A stretch of DNA of 64,000 nucleotides from positions 3,782,001 to 3,846,000 of the forward strand of contig JAMKCF010000009.1 of assembly GCA_023634235.1 (NCBI GenBank). Reading direction: 5' to 3'. Below the pieces are notes generated by a model. It did no database searches. It was not told the origin of the DNA and was given only the letters and a program-made list of their open reading frames with translations. The stretch's first letter is position 1. Each line of letters begins with the position of its first letter. The stretch is from Pisaster brevispinus. Its lineage: Eukaryota > Echinodermata > Asteroidea > Forcipulatida > Asteriidae. The position numbers were made by a program, and so were the translations under genes. Below are positions 12,901-28,362 of this stretch, in pieces.

Positions 12901-15900
12901 TAACGAAAACTACAGAATCAAACTTCATCAAGTGGTCTGGGTTCGTTTACATGCACTACCAGATCTAAATGGGACCTACGGCCTAATGTCCCAAAGCAAT
13001 TATGGTGAAGTGTCTTGCTCAAGGACACAAGTGCCACGACCAGAAACACCAGAGCTTGAGTCTGGTTCTCTAAACCGCTCGGCCGCGACACCTTAACTAT
13101 AAGCAGTGGTCCTCTAGTTAAAATACACGAGGACCAGTCAAAGTTCTCTTTAAATGATTGGGCTGGCTAGTTCAGAGCTGAAAAACATTCCTGCTTAATA
13201 AGAAATATGGACTAGCGGATACACTGGCCTAGTGAAACGGCTAGCTAACTTGTCCTGCTACTGAAACAAATCAAGGACAACCCTGTATTATTTTTTGGGG
13301 AACGTTTTTTGTCATTACTTTGTTTTGTCAGGGCTTCGATGTGTTCTCAAAAAAAAAAATTTTTGTAGTTCCGAAAAGTTCTGGAAAAAAAAAAAAAAAA
13401 ATGTACAGAGGCACGGTAAAGATTTGTTTAATACAGTCAGGAGGTGGTTATCTTTCCATTTAGAAACTCACCTGAGTCCGTGTCCACCTGTAGAAAGTTC
13501 AGGCTGAGCTCTGAGATACTCTGTCTGCTCAGAATCTGACCATTACAGAAGATGGTCATAGTGCCTCTAGAGTCTCCAGCTATTAGGTCAGCTGTACTAA
13601 AACGAGTGATGTCCGCCAGAACCAAAGACTGCACTGGACCTCCTTTGGTTTCCAGACATTGCCTTGGCTGTTGGAAAAAGGAAATAACAGGGTAATGAAA
13701 CATTCAACTTTTAAGTTCCAAAGAGTCTCTATGGTATCGAAAACCATCTCTTTGACAGATAGTTAGCTGTCACATTTTGATTCTGGTCTTGCGAACAAAA
13801 TTCTGGTCCTGTAAAAATTAGCTACAAACCCTGGAGCATTTTTGATTTTCCCCCCATATTTGAGCCCCGAATGCCCTGGGGTCGATTTCACAAAGCACTA
13901 AGATTCATTTTAAGATGAGTTGTCAGTATCACCATAGTGATTTGTATTGTGACATCACACTTTGCTTAGCAATTAGGAGTGATTTGGAGTTAAGATCAAT
14001 CTTTATCTCTTTGTGAAATCGGCCCCAGAATAAACAACATGGGAAACCGACTGGGCACATTTTAAAATAATTTTGTGTTGAACAAAGACAAAAATGACTA
14101 GAGCAGGACTTGAACCTGCGGATTAACATGTGGGGGCTCTACAAACTGAGCTATCAAGCCCTTATGTTGGCAGTCTCTCTATTTTGTCAGCGTCCCCTCA
14201 AGGTGATCCCTCTCCTGTCGCTTCCCAGGTTGTATCGTCAACTTGGGTGTGATCCCTGGCTATACAACAACAATCACAGCCGAAATACAATGATATACAA
14301 GGGTGGAAGCCTCTAGATGCCATGTATTCCTCTTCTTACAACCAAAGGGCAAAAGGCCTGGAATCAGCGTTATTTCTGACAGCTACCTGTCCTCCTTGGG
14401 TGGGTGAAAAGAAGCAGTGCACTGTGAGGGCACACTCTGTGCATGACCTTTGATCCCGTCATCCAATGTGACCCAAAAGTCACGTTTCCCGGCACGCATC
14501 CGGGGAAAAGTTGTCATTCAACACCATCCGGCGTCAACTGGTTAAGGTGATCCCTTTACAATGCCACTTCCCAGGTTGTATCATTATCTGGTCATGATCC
14601 CTGACCAGTATACAGTTGAATTACTGCTGCCTGGAGCGCCCCCCCCCCAACAACAACAAAGATTTCGATAAAATAGGGAGACTGCCAACATAGGGCTCAG
14701 TTGGTAGAGCACCAGCATGTAAACCTGGAGGTCTCAGGTTCAGATCCTCTGTTGTCGATTTTTATTTGTTCACGCCAAAAATTACTTATAAAATCCCAAC
14801 ACAAAAATGTCTGTAGCATGGGACAGACCAAGGCACATACAAGTCATTTGTTCTAACCACATGGGTATTTCAAAATTTATTTCAACATCATATGACATCA
14901 ATGTAACAAGAATAACTGTGGAATTGCTCTGAAGCATTTTGAGGAAAGACTCAGACTTGTTACAAGGAGTCGCCTCTCCGGTGGGGACCTGGCATTCGCT
15001 GCCTGCTTTGGGTACATGTAGGGTCCTCTGTGGAGCTTCTGCTGGGGCCCCTGGGAAGCCTCGTCACCGGAGATGCGTCTCCTAGTTTGATCGCCTTGTT
15101 TTGAAGTTGTGATTAATATAAGAAGTGTCAATACAAGGCTCTCTTCAGATCCACAGAAGTCCAGAAACAAGAGAAAGTGCACCCAGTTTCCTTTCTGTAT
15201 TGTGTGAACCCTTAGAGGAAAAGTTTACATTTGTAGCAGACTGAGCCTAGATAAGAAATGAGGACTTCTTACCTCTAGTTCATCCAACTCTGCATTCAGT
15301 CCTTGTGCAGATGGAATGTCATACAATCTGATGATGCCATCCTCGCATCCAACAACGATACAGTCATTCGGTAATCTGAAAAGTAAAAAAATAATAATTC
15401 CATTTAATGAACATTTTTGAGTTGGACAACTCTACAGTCTGGCGACTCGGCAGGTCAGAAAACTCGTCCGGTCAGACAACTCGATGGCTGGCATGTTCAA
15501 CGGAAAGACAAGTTGACTTTTGATCAAACAACTCGACCGATGGGAGTTCACATCCTGGTTGCGGAAGGAAGATTCGTGCGACACCGGCGGCGCGCTAGTG
15601 CTGACCCGTGACCGCATAGCTGCCCGACATGGTGGACAAGAAGGGTACTGTGCCGGCTTCTTTAGGAAAATAGTGCAAACGTAAATTAACGTTTTAATTG
15701 GCTAAAAGTGCCCCCTCCAACTTGTCCCGAAATGGTGCATCCCCGAGGCCCCCCTCTTTTCTTAAACTTTCGGCAACATGATTGGGCCACTGGCGGCCGG
15801 AGGCAGGATATTATGGTCCCAGCCAGAGATTGGGCAAAGCATGACTCGAATAATGTTCTGTGCATTTCCAATTGATTGGCAGACTAACTTAATTTAATAT

Positions 15901-16361
15901 TGCTTATTGGCATCCGCTTAAATAAAGTGTATCTTAAATTTTGAAATTGATGTATCTATAAAAAAAATATTAATATAATCTATCTCTTTATTATTACCAG
16001 TGGCAGTAGTTTTCTTTTTGTAGTGTTGTGCCAGTGAAAAAGTGTATAAAAATACAGAAAATATACTAAATTTTTGGAACATTCCTGTCATAAAAATTGT
16101 TCCACGACAAAAAGAATGACGTTTATTAAATTTTGTTCATGTTCTGCTGTGCAAAGTTATAAATAAAGTGCAAGGAAGTTCTTACACTTTCATTAAATTT
16201 GACTTTGCCCAGAACATGACAAAAAATTGTTAATTACAGATAACTTTTGCAACACAAACTTCTCTTGTAACTCACCGAAATAGTTTCCCCACGACGATAT
16301 GATTGAACGAATGTCTTAATTTGGTCTTCCAAAGAGTTTGCAATGAGGTTTTATGAGGCAT
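6951..16361 (-). CDS. FG-GAP/beta-propeller-like protein, 8 exons, 348 aa, not identified
   Basis: Coding exons in transcript order (minus strand): 16361-16276, 15375-15273, 13667-13472, 12419-12316, 11490-11323, 10199-10077, 8701-8564 and 7079-6951. All introns have GT donors and AG acceptors, and lengths 86+103+196+104+168+123+138+129 sum to 1047 bp in one frame ending in TGA. The start ATG (16361) opens MPHKTSLQTLW. Repeated blade-like motifs are visible: IVVGCEDGIIRLYDI, LIAGDSRGTMTIF, LLAGDTGGVINALL, VALGGKDGSIFIMNNF and, at the C-terminus, LAVADLDKNGEQEVLIGC, which resembles an FG-GAP/VCBS calcium-loop repeat. I infer a soluble beta-propeller of about six or seven blades; no signal peptide or membrane segment is seen. 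I do not recognise the orthologue, and function is unknown. An extra alternative exon in the large intron between exons 2 and 3 cannot be excluded. Confidence 0.82.
7338..7605. mobile_element. possible MITE with GGGGCCGATTTCATAG end
   Basis: Starts GGGGCCGATTTCATAGTGCT and ends TTAAGCAGCTCTATGACATT, an imperfect inverse of the left end. GTAAGCA recurs inside. A related truncated stretch begins near 21388 (GGGGACAATTTCGTAGAGCT). Confidence 0.45.
7718..7812 (-). mobile_element. tRNA-Leu-like SINE, family B, partial
   Basis: GAAGCAATTATGGTTAAGTG, then CCAGGAATTGAACCCACACT (B box in reverse), matches the better copies at 12104 and 12950. The tRNA-head end is degraded. Confidence 0.5.
8369..8476. 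mobile_element. short inverted-repeat element
   Basis: CTAGGTGTCAGCAGACTTAC at the left pairs with GTAAGTCTGCTGCCACCTAG at the right. CCAGGTAA and TCCATTGTT also pair with the inverse. This gives arms of about 40 bp around a 25-bp centre. Confidence 0.65.
8788..9275. mobile_element. composite element with 95-bp inverted arms
   Basis: The left arm (8788-8885) has GCTGCACGCC, CATTGCTGGGATGCTGGC and AAGGTTTTGTACACAAAGAC. The right arm (9184-9275) carries the inverse with a few changes. About 300 bases between the arms show no coding. Confidence 0.6.
9425..9897 (-). mobile_element. LINE 3' fragment (CR1/L2/Jockey-like RT C-terminus)
   Basis: The minus strand encodes NLHWLPISQRIIFKVLILMY, then KQAPGYITDML, then SCSLFVVPRTRYSTFAERSF and, after a stop, KMWNKLPVQIRNASSLTSFK in a neighbouring frame. 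This is the familiar C-terminal end of non-LTR retrotransposon RTs. The 3' end shows GACCTTTGATTGATTGAT, a typical LINE tail. The copy is 5' truncated and broken. It lies in intron 6 of the propeller-like gene, between exon 7 (8701) and exon 6 (10077), in the same orientation as the gene. Confidence 0.82.
9900..10020 (-). mobile_element. tRNA-Leu-like SINE, family B
   Basis: On the minus strand the copy begins GTGTTGTGGCCGAGCAG, has an anticodon-arm-like ACTCAAGTTCTG and a B box GTGGGTTCAAGTCCCAG. A long variable arm and CAA anticodon fit a tRNA-Leu ancestor. Confidence 0.6.
10225..10870. repeat. degenerate array related to the 6.1-6.4 kb minisatellite
   Basis: The block AATCACAAG followed by GTAAGCCT and ACATTTTTAG recurs at intervals of roughly 60-140 bases (for example near 10286, 10368, 10450, 10530, 10680 and 10833). 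It fills most of the intron between exons 5 and 6 of the propeller-like gene. Confidence 0.6.
11162..11272. mobile_element. GGCCGTGTCCGAA-family MITE, copy 2, truncated
   Basis: Begins GGCCATGTCCGAATTGAGGC, contains AGTGTCCTATTCTTCAAC in the centre like copies 1 and 3, and ends at GCTGAAGCCGC without the outer 15 bases. Confidence 0.6.
11571..11762. mobile_element. MITE with TTAA target duplication (piggyBac-like ends)
   Basis: A 192-bp element flanked on both sides by TTAA (11567-11570 and 11763-11766). The arms are about 75 bp: AGGGGATGTGTCGTCACGAT with AGGAGCTGTGTCATTGTGAT (inverse of the right end), and a shared AACTCTCACCCAG. TTAA duplication is the hallmark of piggyBac transposition. 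Confidence 0.72.
12104..12252 (-). mobile_element. tRNA-Leu-like SINE, family B
   Basis: Minus strand: GTGTTGTGGCCGGGCGG, then CATCAAACTCAAG, then GTGTGGGTTCGAATTCTGG, then the tail ACTTGTGTCCTTGGGCAAG. It ends just before exon 4 of the propeller-like gene (12316). Confidence 0.65.
12692..12745 (+). mobile_element. SINE family A fragment
   Basis: CACAGTTGGTAGAGCACCGG followed by ATTCCGGCTGTCCCATTCTA resembles the tRNA-like part of family A. It is short and degenerate, in intron 3 of the propeller-like gene. Confidence 0.35.
12946..13092 (-). mobile_element. tRNA-Leu-like SINE, family B
   Basis: Minus strand: GTGTCGCGGCCGAGCGG, GACTCAAGCTCTGG, then ACTTGTGTCCTTGAGCAAG and ACTTCACCATAATTGCTT. 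This copy has lost the B-box segment between head and tail. Confidence 0.6.
13876..14028. mobile_element. GGGGCCGATTTCAC-type MITE
   Basis: CTGGGGTCGATTTCACAAAG at the left end pairs with CTTTGTGAAATCGGCCCCAG at the right. The interior has TTAAGATGAGTTGTCAG and GACATCACACTTTGCTTAGC. Confidence 0.75.
14095..14290 (-). mobile_element. SINE family A copy, minus strand
   Basis: On the minus strand, GATAGCTCAGTTTGTAGAGC (A box) and GCAGGTTCAAGTCCTGCTC (B box) lie 30 bases apart, preceded by ATAGAGAGACTGCCAACATA. The adjacent block at 14195-14262 (CAAGGTGATCCCTCTCCTG, TTCCCAGGTTGTATC) is the other half of the family but in opposite order, so the copy may be composite. Confidence 0.6.
14540..14790 (+). 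mobile_element. SINE family A copy, plus strand
   Basis: GGTGATCCCTTTACAATGCC, TTCCCAGGTTGTATC, then TAGGGAGACTGCCAACATAG and the tRNA-like TAGGGCTCAGTTGGTAGAGC with CAGGTTCAGATCCTC (B box). It lies in the intron between exons 2 and 3 of the propeller-like gene. Confidence 0.65.
14898..15182 (-). other. GC-richer stretch in intron 2 of the propeller-like gene
   Basis: A minus-strand open frame of 94 codons with higher GC than the flanking intron. Flanking exons join in phase 0 without it, so it is not needed. It might be an alternative exon or a transposon piece; no family recognised. Confidence 0.2.
15417..15870. other. GC-richer stretch in intron 1 of the propeller-like gene
   Basis: ACAACTCGA-like motifs recur (15426, 15477, 15528) in a non-coding context. 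The origin is unknown. Confidence 0.3.
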
Positions 16362-16941
16362 TGTTTTCACATTTATACGCGTAAACACATGTCAGGATGT
16401 AAACGGTGCACGAAGGTCAAGTGTCATACTGAACAAGACAACGGAGGGCGCTATAACTTGTAAACTCTGAAAAAAAGTTAATGCGATATGCTATTTGTAG
16501 AGTGTATAATGTATTCTTAGTAAACCATTTATTTTGTGGTATAACTTCACCACTTCGCCCTCTGCAACTCAACTTAAAATGGGTTTTGCAATAGGATACT
16601 AAGAATGTGTATATAGAGACATGGTATAGTTTTAGTGCTTACCATGAACCATGAGTCTCTGTCCTTTCTCTCTGCACGAACTGACATAAGTTGGAGGTGC
16701 AGGTTCTAGTATTACTTATGGCGGTAATCGCATGCGCAGTTCAGAGCTGTTTGAACATTTGAAATATTTGTGAGACCCAAAATAGACTTTTGGCCGAAAT
16801 GCTATGTAAATGCATCGTTTGTGATTGGTCGCATACTCATTTTGTTTGCTTCATTTTTCTCTGGCGTGTCATCCGGTAAAACGCATCGGGCTCAAGCTCT
16901 AGTGTTTCTGATCATAGCAGCAGAATGTGGGTTCGAGTAAA

Positions 16942-17144
16942 GGGAGTACAGGGTACAGGGTACAGGGTACAGGGTACAGGGTACAGAGAACAGGGTACAG
17001 GGTACAGGGTACAGGGTACAGGGTACAGGGTACAGGGTACAGGGTACAGGGTACAGGGTACAGGGTACAGGGTACAGGGTACAGGGTACAGGGTACAGGG
17101 TACAGGGTACAGGGTACAGGGTACAGGGTACAGGGTACAGGGTA
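16942..17144. repeat. GGGTACA minisatellite, about 29 units of 7 bp
   Basis: Nearly perfect 7-bp repeat with one interrupted unit near 16983-16992 (CAGAGAACA). All six frames are open, which gives spurious repeat proteins. It lies about 580 bp upstream of the propeller-like gene's start codon. Confidence 0.95.
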
Positions 17145-17212
17145 ATATACATTCGGTAATCACTCCTGAAATTAATGTCAACAATTGGGGCCTACTTGGT
17201 TAGAAGTACAGC

Positions 17213-17465
17213 AGCTTTCGAAAGTATAAATCATTTTGAGAATCAGTTTACTTCGAAGTAATGTGGTTATGGAAGTTAGAAAAAGATATCAGTTTTTATC
17301 CCCCAAAATTTGAATTTGAGAAACGTTACTCAGATTGTGTATTCCATTTAACGGTTACTCTTTCTGCGTAGAAATAAACTGCTCCCGATTTTCGGCGATA
17401 TCTCAAAAATGCTACCAACTTTTGAAATACAATTTTCACAGGTTAGTTTGATTGTATATATCTAC
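17213..17465 (+). repeat. interspersed repeat, CACAGGTT family, copy 1
   Basis: Shares GAAGTAATGTGGTT, AAATTTGAATTTGAGAAA, and TTTTCACAGGTTAGTTTGAT with the copies near 33260 and 54745. No coding. Confidence 0.5.
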
Positions 17466-17700
17466 ATTTATAAAGGATCACAACAATCGAACGGGTCCAA
17501 AAACCAAAGGTATACGTTCCCTTTATAGACTAGTGCTTCGTCCTTTGGATGGGATGTAAAGCCGTAGGCCCCTGTGTGGATCATACACGAAGAACCCAGT
17601 AAACTTTCCGGTAAGAGAAGGGGTTTGCACCGGGTATTTTCAGCATGGTTGACAGCATTGTTGCGCCACAGCACCTTGGAAACCATTACACGGTGCTATA
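17466..17700. mobile_element. possible LINE 3' UTR fragment
   Basis: Contains AGTGCTTCGTCCTTTGGATG followed by GGGATGTAAAGCCGTAGG, a conserved block I associate with L2/CR1-like 3' ends and related SINE tails in aquatic animals. The family assignment is from memory and tentative. Confidence 0.3.
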
Positions 17701-18925
17701 CCGCCATTAGGTGATACATTATTGTAGGCCTATACATGTACATGTACATGAGTTGTATAATGTCACACACTCTCTGTGTAGCCTACCAACCTGCTCTCAC
17801 TTTCGGTACGTTATGGAGACCAAGGACAAAACAAAAAAAAGGAAAATATAAGGACTCCATAAGAAAATTCTAAAGACCAGGGTGCTCCACAAGGAAATGT
17901 GTGTACACAGTCTATGGGAAACTGTTAAGTGCAGGGACAAAGGAAAGAACAAAAGAATGCTTAGCTATAATAAATATAAACTGCACAGTGTTATTATTTT
18001 GCGTGTAGAAAGATGACCCATGATCTGGCACGTACAGAGTTCATAGGGCTACATCATCGACAAAAGCTGACTTTCGTTTCCGCATGGATAAATATATTGA
18101 AATGAAAGGTAAAGATTGTTTGTAATAATAAACATTTTCCTTAACGACAAGAACTATAACTGTTTATGTTTTGTCACGGGTTTTTTTCGGGGTGCACTTT
18201 TTTTTACGAGTTTATTTCCGAATGTTATGACAATTGAACTATAATAAATCAAGTCTTTGGAGACACATTACCACAGTAGTATTTTGTTGTTCTTTTGTTC
18301 ATATAAATATAATTATGTGGTAACGTACCGGCACTTACATCCACTTTTTGTACAAGGTAAACCAAAAGATAGAGAGACCATTCGTAAGTTTTGTTCATCA
18401 TATACGAAGAAGGCATTGTATCAATGATGTTGAGCTTTCAAACGTCAATTTTGACAAGTTACATTCCCTCCCACGTTGCATTTTATTTTGTCTGTATGGT
18501 GTCCGACAGTGTCATTAACACAGCCAAACGTAACGGAAAGTGACTGTAAGACCGCCCGGTCTTTGAGAGGTAGATGTACATGCAGTGTATCAGTTGAAGA
18601 TTAAAAGCAAAATTAACAACAAAAACAACAACGTGCAGGTTGTGCCCCTCTTTGTTGGACAGTATCATCCCCATTCCAGTCTCTGCATTTGAAAAAGTCG
18701 CAGTAATGAAGGGTGCATATTTAATTTAAAATTATGCATAGGGCTATGTATAAATGAACATATACATTAATTTTATTTTGTTTACTTTTTAAGTGTTGTT
18801 GTTGTTATTTTCGGGGTGGGGGATACCCCCCCCCCCACCCATAACACATACAGGGTTTGTTTGTTTCTTCGGGTTTTTTAAAGTTTGATTGTTTGTTTAG
18901 GGGGGTTGTTGGGGTGTTGGATGGT

Positions 18926-18989
18926 TTGTTTGTTTGTTTGTTTGTTTGTTTGTTTGTTGTTTTTTGTTTGTTCGTTTGTTTGTTTGTTT
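18926..18989. repeat. (GTTT)n microsatellite
   Basis: Runs of GTTT/TTTG with small interruptions in a T/G-rich stretch. Confidence 0.85.
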
Positions 18990-19806
18990 ACTTCTATATC
19001 GTTTTATTGTTATACTTTTAGTTGTTGCTGTTGCAGTGTATTATTGATACTATGTCCTGCCTGGCATGGTGTTGCTCTAGCAGTTTTTCTTGACTAGGCC
19101 TGGGGGTGGTGTGATGACGTCTTGTCAGTCACTCTACACTACAACAGGATTGTCGACGCTGAAGATTTCGTCATATCTTGGGTACGGTCGATGAAAGACC
19201 AAGCCAAAGTAACATAATTTCCTGTCGTTCATTCAACAAAACCATTGTGCATGTTTCTTGTTAGCAGACGACCTCAAGAAGTGGTTTTTCCAGACTCAGT
19301 CCGTTTTGTTTGTCATCATCATCGGGTCACACCTCACAGCAGGGTAAGAATGTGATCGCAAGGTACGCCGGGATACCACTGCGCTGCCTAGCCTGGTCTA
19401 GACTGCAATGCGACACCAGGGTATAAATACAGACATCGCATGACCCATTGAACTTGAACCTGGAATCCATACGCTACCAACGGGGGCAACTTTTTGGCGC
19501 CAATTCAAGATGAACTATTGGAATTCCTGAAGATGTTTGTTGTCACTACCGGGTAATCAAACACAACCAAGGGTGATTAAAATCAAGTGGGTTTACCACC
19601 CATTCATTAATATTATCGAAATTGAAAAACCTCAGTTTATATTTTAATAAATATATATATTTTTTATCAACCAAATCGATTTATGACAAACAAGGGTATG
19701 ACGCAGGTTTTCGGAATGTGAGGATCGTGTGGGTCGATCGAGCAGCCTAGTGGCGCGCATGTTAGTATATCCCATTACAGCGACTCGCCTCCATATGACA
19801 TTGCGC

Positions 19807-19817
19807 ACTTTATACAT
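19807..19817 (+). promoter_or_regulatory. weak TATA-like box before CaM-1
   Basis: A TTTATAC motif lies about 60-70 bases before the ATG of CaM-1. A start site 30 bases downstream would leave a 5' UTR of about 35-40 bases. This rests on motif and spacing only; calmodulin promoters are often TATA-less. Confidence 0.2.
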
Positions 19818-19876
19818 TTGACTACCACATCCACACCAACATTGCGTTAATACGAGCTGTCTGACCTCACTCCGAA

Positions 19877-26145
<6,269 letters not shown>

Positions 26146-27390
26146 GAGAGTTTCAGTTTTTGTCGTCAAGCCTCTTGGTATACTTCAGCCCTTTTTGCCT
26201 TCAAATTCGCCTTCAAAAAAACTGTTCATTGTGTATTAATGCTTTTCGAAAGTTTGGCTACACGACTATCATCTGTAACATCAAACGATGAAAGGGGTTA
26301 GACAGTTCAGTCCAGCTTTGGAATCATTTCCTAATTTTAAGCTCTGCTCAAAATACATCTCAAAAATCTTTCCGTGGATAAGTCATTAATGTTAGATGTT
26401 AGAAAATGTTTTAGTCTTTGATGAGACAAAATATTTGTTTATTTTTAATTCTAAAAATAATGTCTATTTGCATCTTTCTGTATAGTAATATATAATCCAT
26501 TGTTTGGTTGGAACTGTGAAATTGTTTTGCACGATGGAAAAAAAATTTGTATTCTTCTTCATCATTCATCGACAAATTATTCTCACATTGTTCAACCCAG
26601 TTAATTAAAAATTTAACCAGTCAGTTTCCCTTGTGGTTTATAACCTGATTTTCTCACATTTTGATATTATGAGATGTACTGGGACTATACGCATCATGCT
26701 GCTGGAATTTTAAAACGCTTCTCTCGTTTTTAAATTTGTGAACTTTGTAAAGAAAACAATTAACAGCCGATGTTGTTCCTTTTCCACCTTTTTACTGAAT
26801 GTCCGAGGCTATCCATTATTTTGTAAACTTACAAGCCATAGTGTTTAGATTTCGTATCACTTTTCTAGTTTGATAATCGAAGTCGCAAAATTGCATTTCG
26901 TGATTTCATGTCAATTTCTGGGGTCATGGTATTTTGAAATGAATATAAAGGAACATCCACAGCAAGGGAGTTTCATGTTTCAATGTTCCAAAATGGTGGT
27001 CGACATTATTTTGAGCGAGTTTCAAAACAATATGAAGTCTTTGCCATCATGGTTCGTTTTGGAGTACATAGATTTAGGAATTACGTTTTTTCGCGTTTTG
27101 TTTTGTGTTCTTTTTATACTTATACGAACGTTTGGACGTGCCAAAAGATTGAAATGTGTAAATAATTGAGGAGAAGTTCAAACTCATTTTTAAGAAATCT
27201 TTCATGTGACAGGAAGAAGTTGGTAACCCTCACGGGCAACGTCTCTGTAAAAGATCATTCCGAAAGGGATTTTGCATATTTTTTTAGCCAAACATTTTCA
27301 TGAACTTGACTAAACATCCCTTTGTATTGCATTTAGTATTATATTAAACTCTTAAGTTGTTTTTTAACCTTGAGGGGAATGAAAATCACG

Positions 27391-27396
27391 AATAAA
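27391..27396 (+). promoter_or_regulatory. candidate polyadenylation signal, CaM-1
   Basis: This is the first AATAAA I see after the CaM-1 stop codon, implying a 3' UTR of about 1.25 kb. ATTAAA variants occur earlier, so the true site may be nearer. Confidence 0.25.
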
Positions 27397-28110
27397 TCTT
27401 TTGGTTATTCTTATCTCAAATGTATCTGAAGAAGTCAAATTTATTTCACTTAACGTTTCATTATCAAATTGATAAATTTACCGTACACTATCCAGTTCCT
27501 ACATCATGCAAATGCAAATGCGACGCGAATTTGACGTCACAAATTCGCAACGAACAATCAGTGATGCATTTTATATCACTGAACTAGCCAGCCGGACCAC
27601 CTGGGTAGTTGTTTTAACTGGTCCTCGAATGTTTCTACAATTTGGCCAGCGGACCACTGTTAACAGCGAACACTGCCGTGAATTCACAAGAAGGAAAAAC
27701 AGACAAGTTTAAACAACATCTTTGGTTCTTTTACACAACTACTTTTGGTTCTTAAAATGGTCCTGAGTTTGAAAATATAAAGTTAAAACTACAACGACCC
27801 GTCCCAAGACAGTGGTACAAGGAACCACCAAACCCATTTTGGGTTCGGTTGTTACTCCACATCAATTAGATGCGGTATCTCAGTCAACAACATTTGTCTT
27901 TCTAGGTCTCGTGAGTCCTTTCTGCTCTGAAATAACCAAGTTCGTATTATAGATTATTCCGGGTCATTTGGACTCAGATAAAATCTAGCCTCCTTGATCT
28001 GTGTCAATTTCGACCCCGGACTCTTTCGTAAAAAAACTTATTCTCTGTATGTTGATAGTAACCTCGTTTACGGTATGATGAAAAGCAACTCCAAAAGGCA
28101 ATTCACTGTA

Positions 28111-28362
28111 CACTCTATAAAAAAAAACTCATGGGTCTGAATTGACCCGATTTCAGGGTCCAAGGGGCCTGACCATTTCTGGGTCAGTTTGACCCGAAAA
28201 CTGGGTTTAAAAATGGAATACTGAAGTCTGAGTCAGTTGGACCCATTTTGGGGGTTATTTTGACATTGACTCCAGGTCATAACTGACACAGAAATTGGTC
28301 AGGCCCCACGGGGCCCAGAATCCGGGTCTATTCTGACCCAGGGGTTGTTCCGTTTCTGTGAG
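28111..28362. mobile_element. GACCC-rich palindromic MITE, copy 1
   Basis: The left arm has CACTCTA, CATGGGTCTGAATTGACCCG and GGGGCCTGACCATTTCTGGG; the right arm is its imperfect inverse (GGTCAGGCCCCACGGGGCCC, GGGTCTATTCTGACCCAGG). Related copies are at 42220 and 46054. Confidence 0.75.

Larger units (their letters stand above)
16362..19876. other. spacer between the propeller-like gene and CaM-1
   Basis: The two genes are divergent, so both promoters should lie here. Visible content is the GGGTACA minisatellite, a CACAGGTT repeat, a LINE-like fragment at 17466 and the GTTT microsatellite. No further gene is seen. Confidence 0.6.

Noticed and set aside
14690..14755. A functional tRNA gene
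   Set aside because: A and B boxes are present but the cloverleaf stems do not pair well, and the same block recurs with flanking SINE sequence; treated as a SINE.
16892..17203. Open frames of about 90 codons on both strands with TGYRVQG or CTLYPVP repeats
   Set aside because: They are direct translations of the GGGTACA minisatellite, open in all frames.
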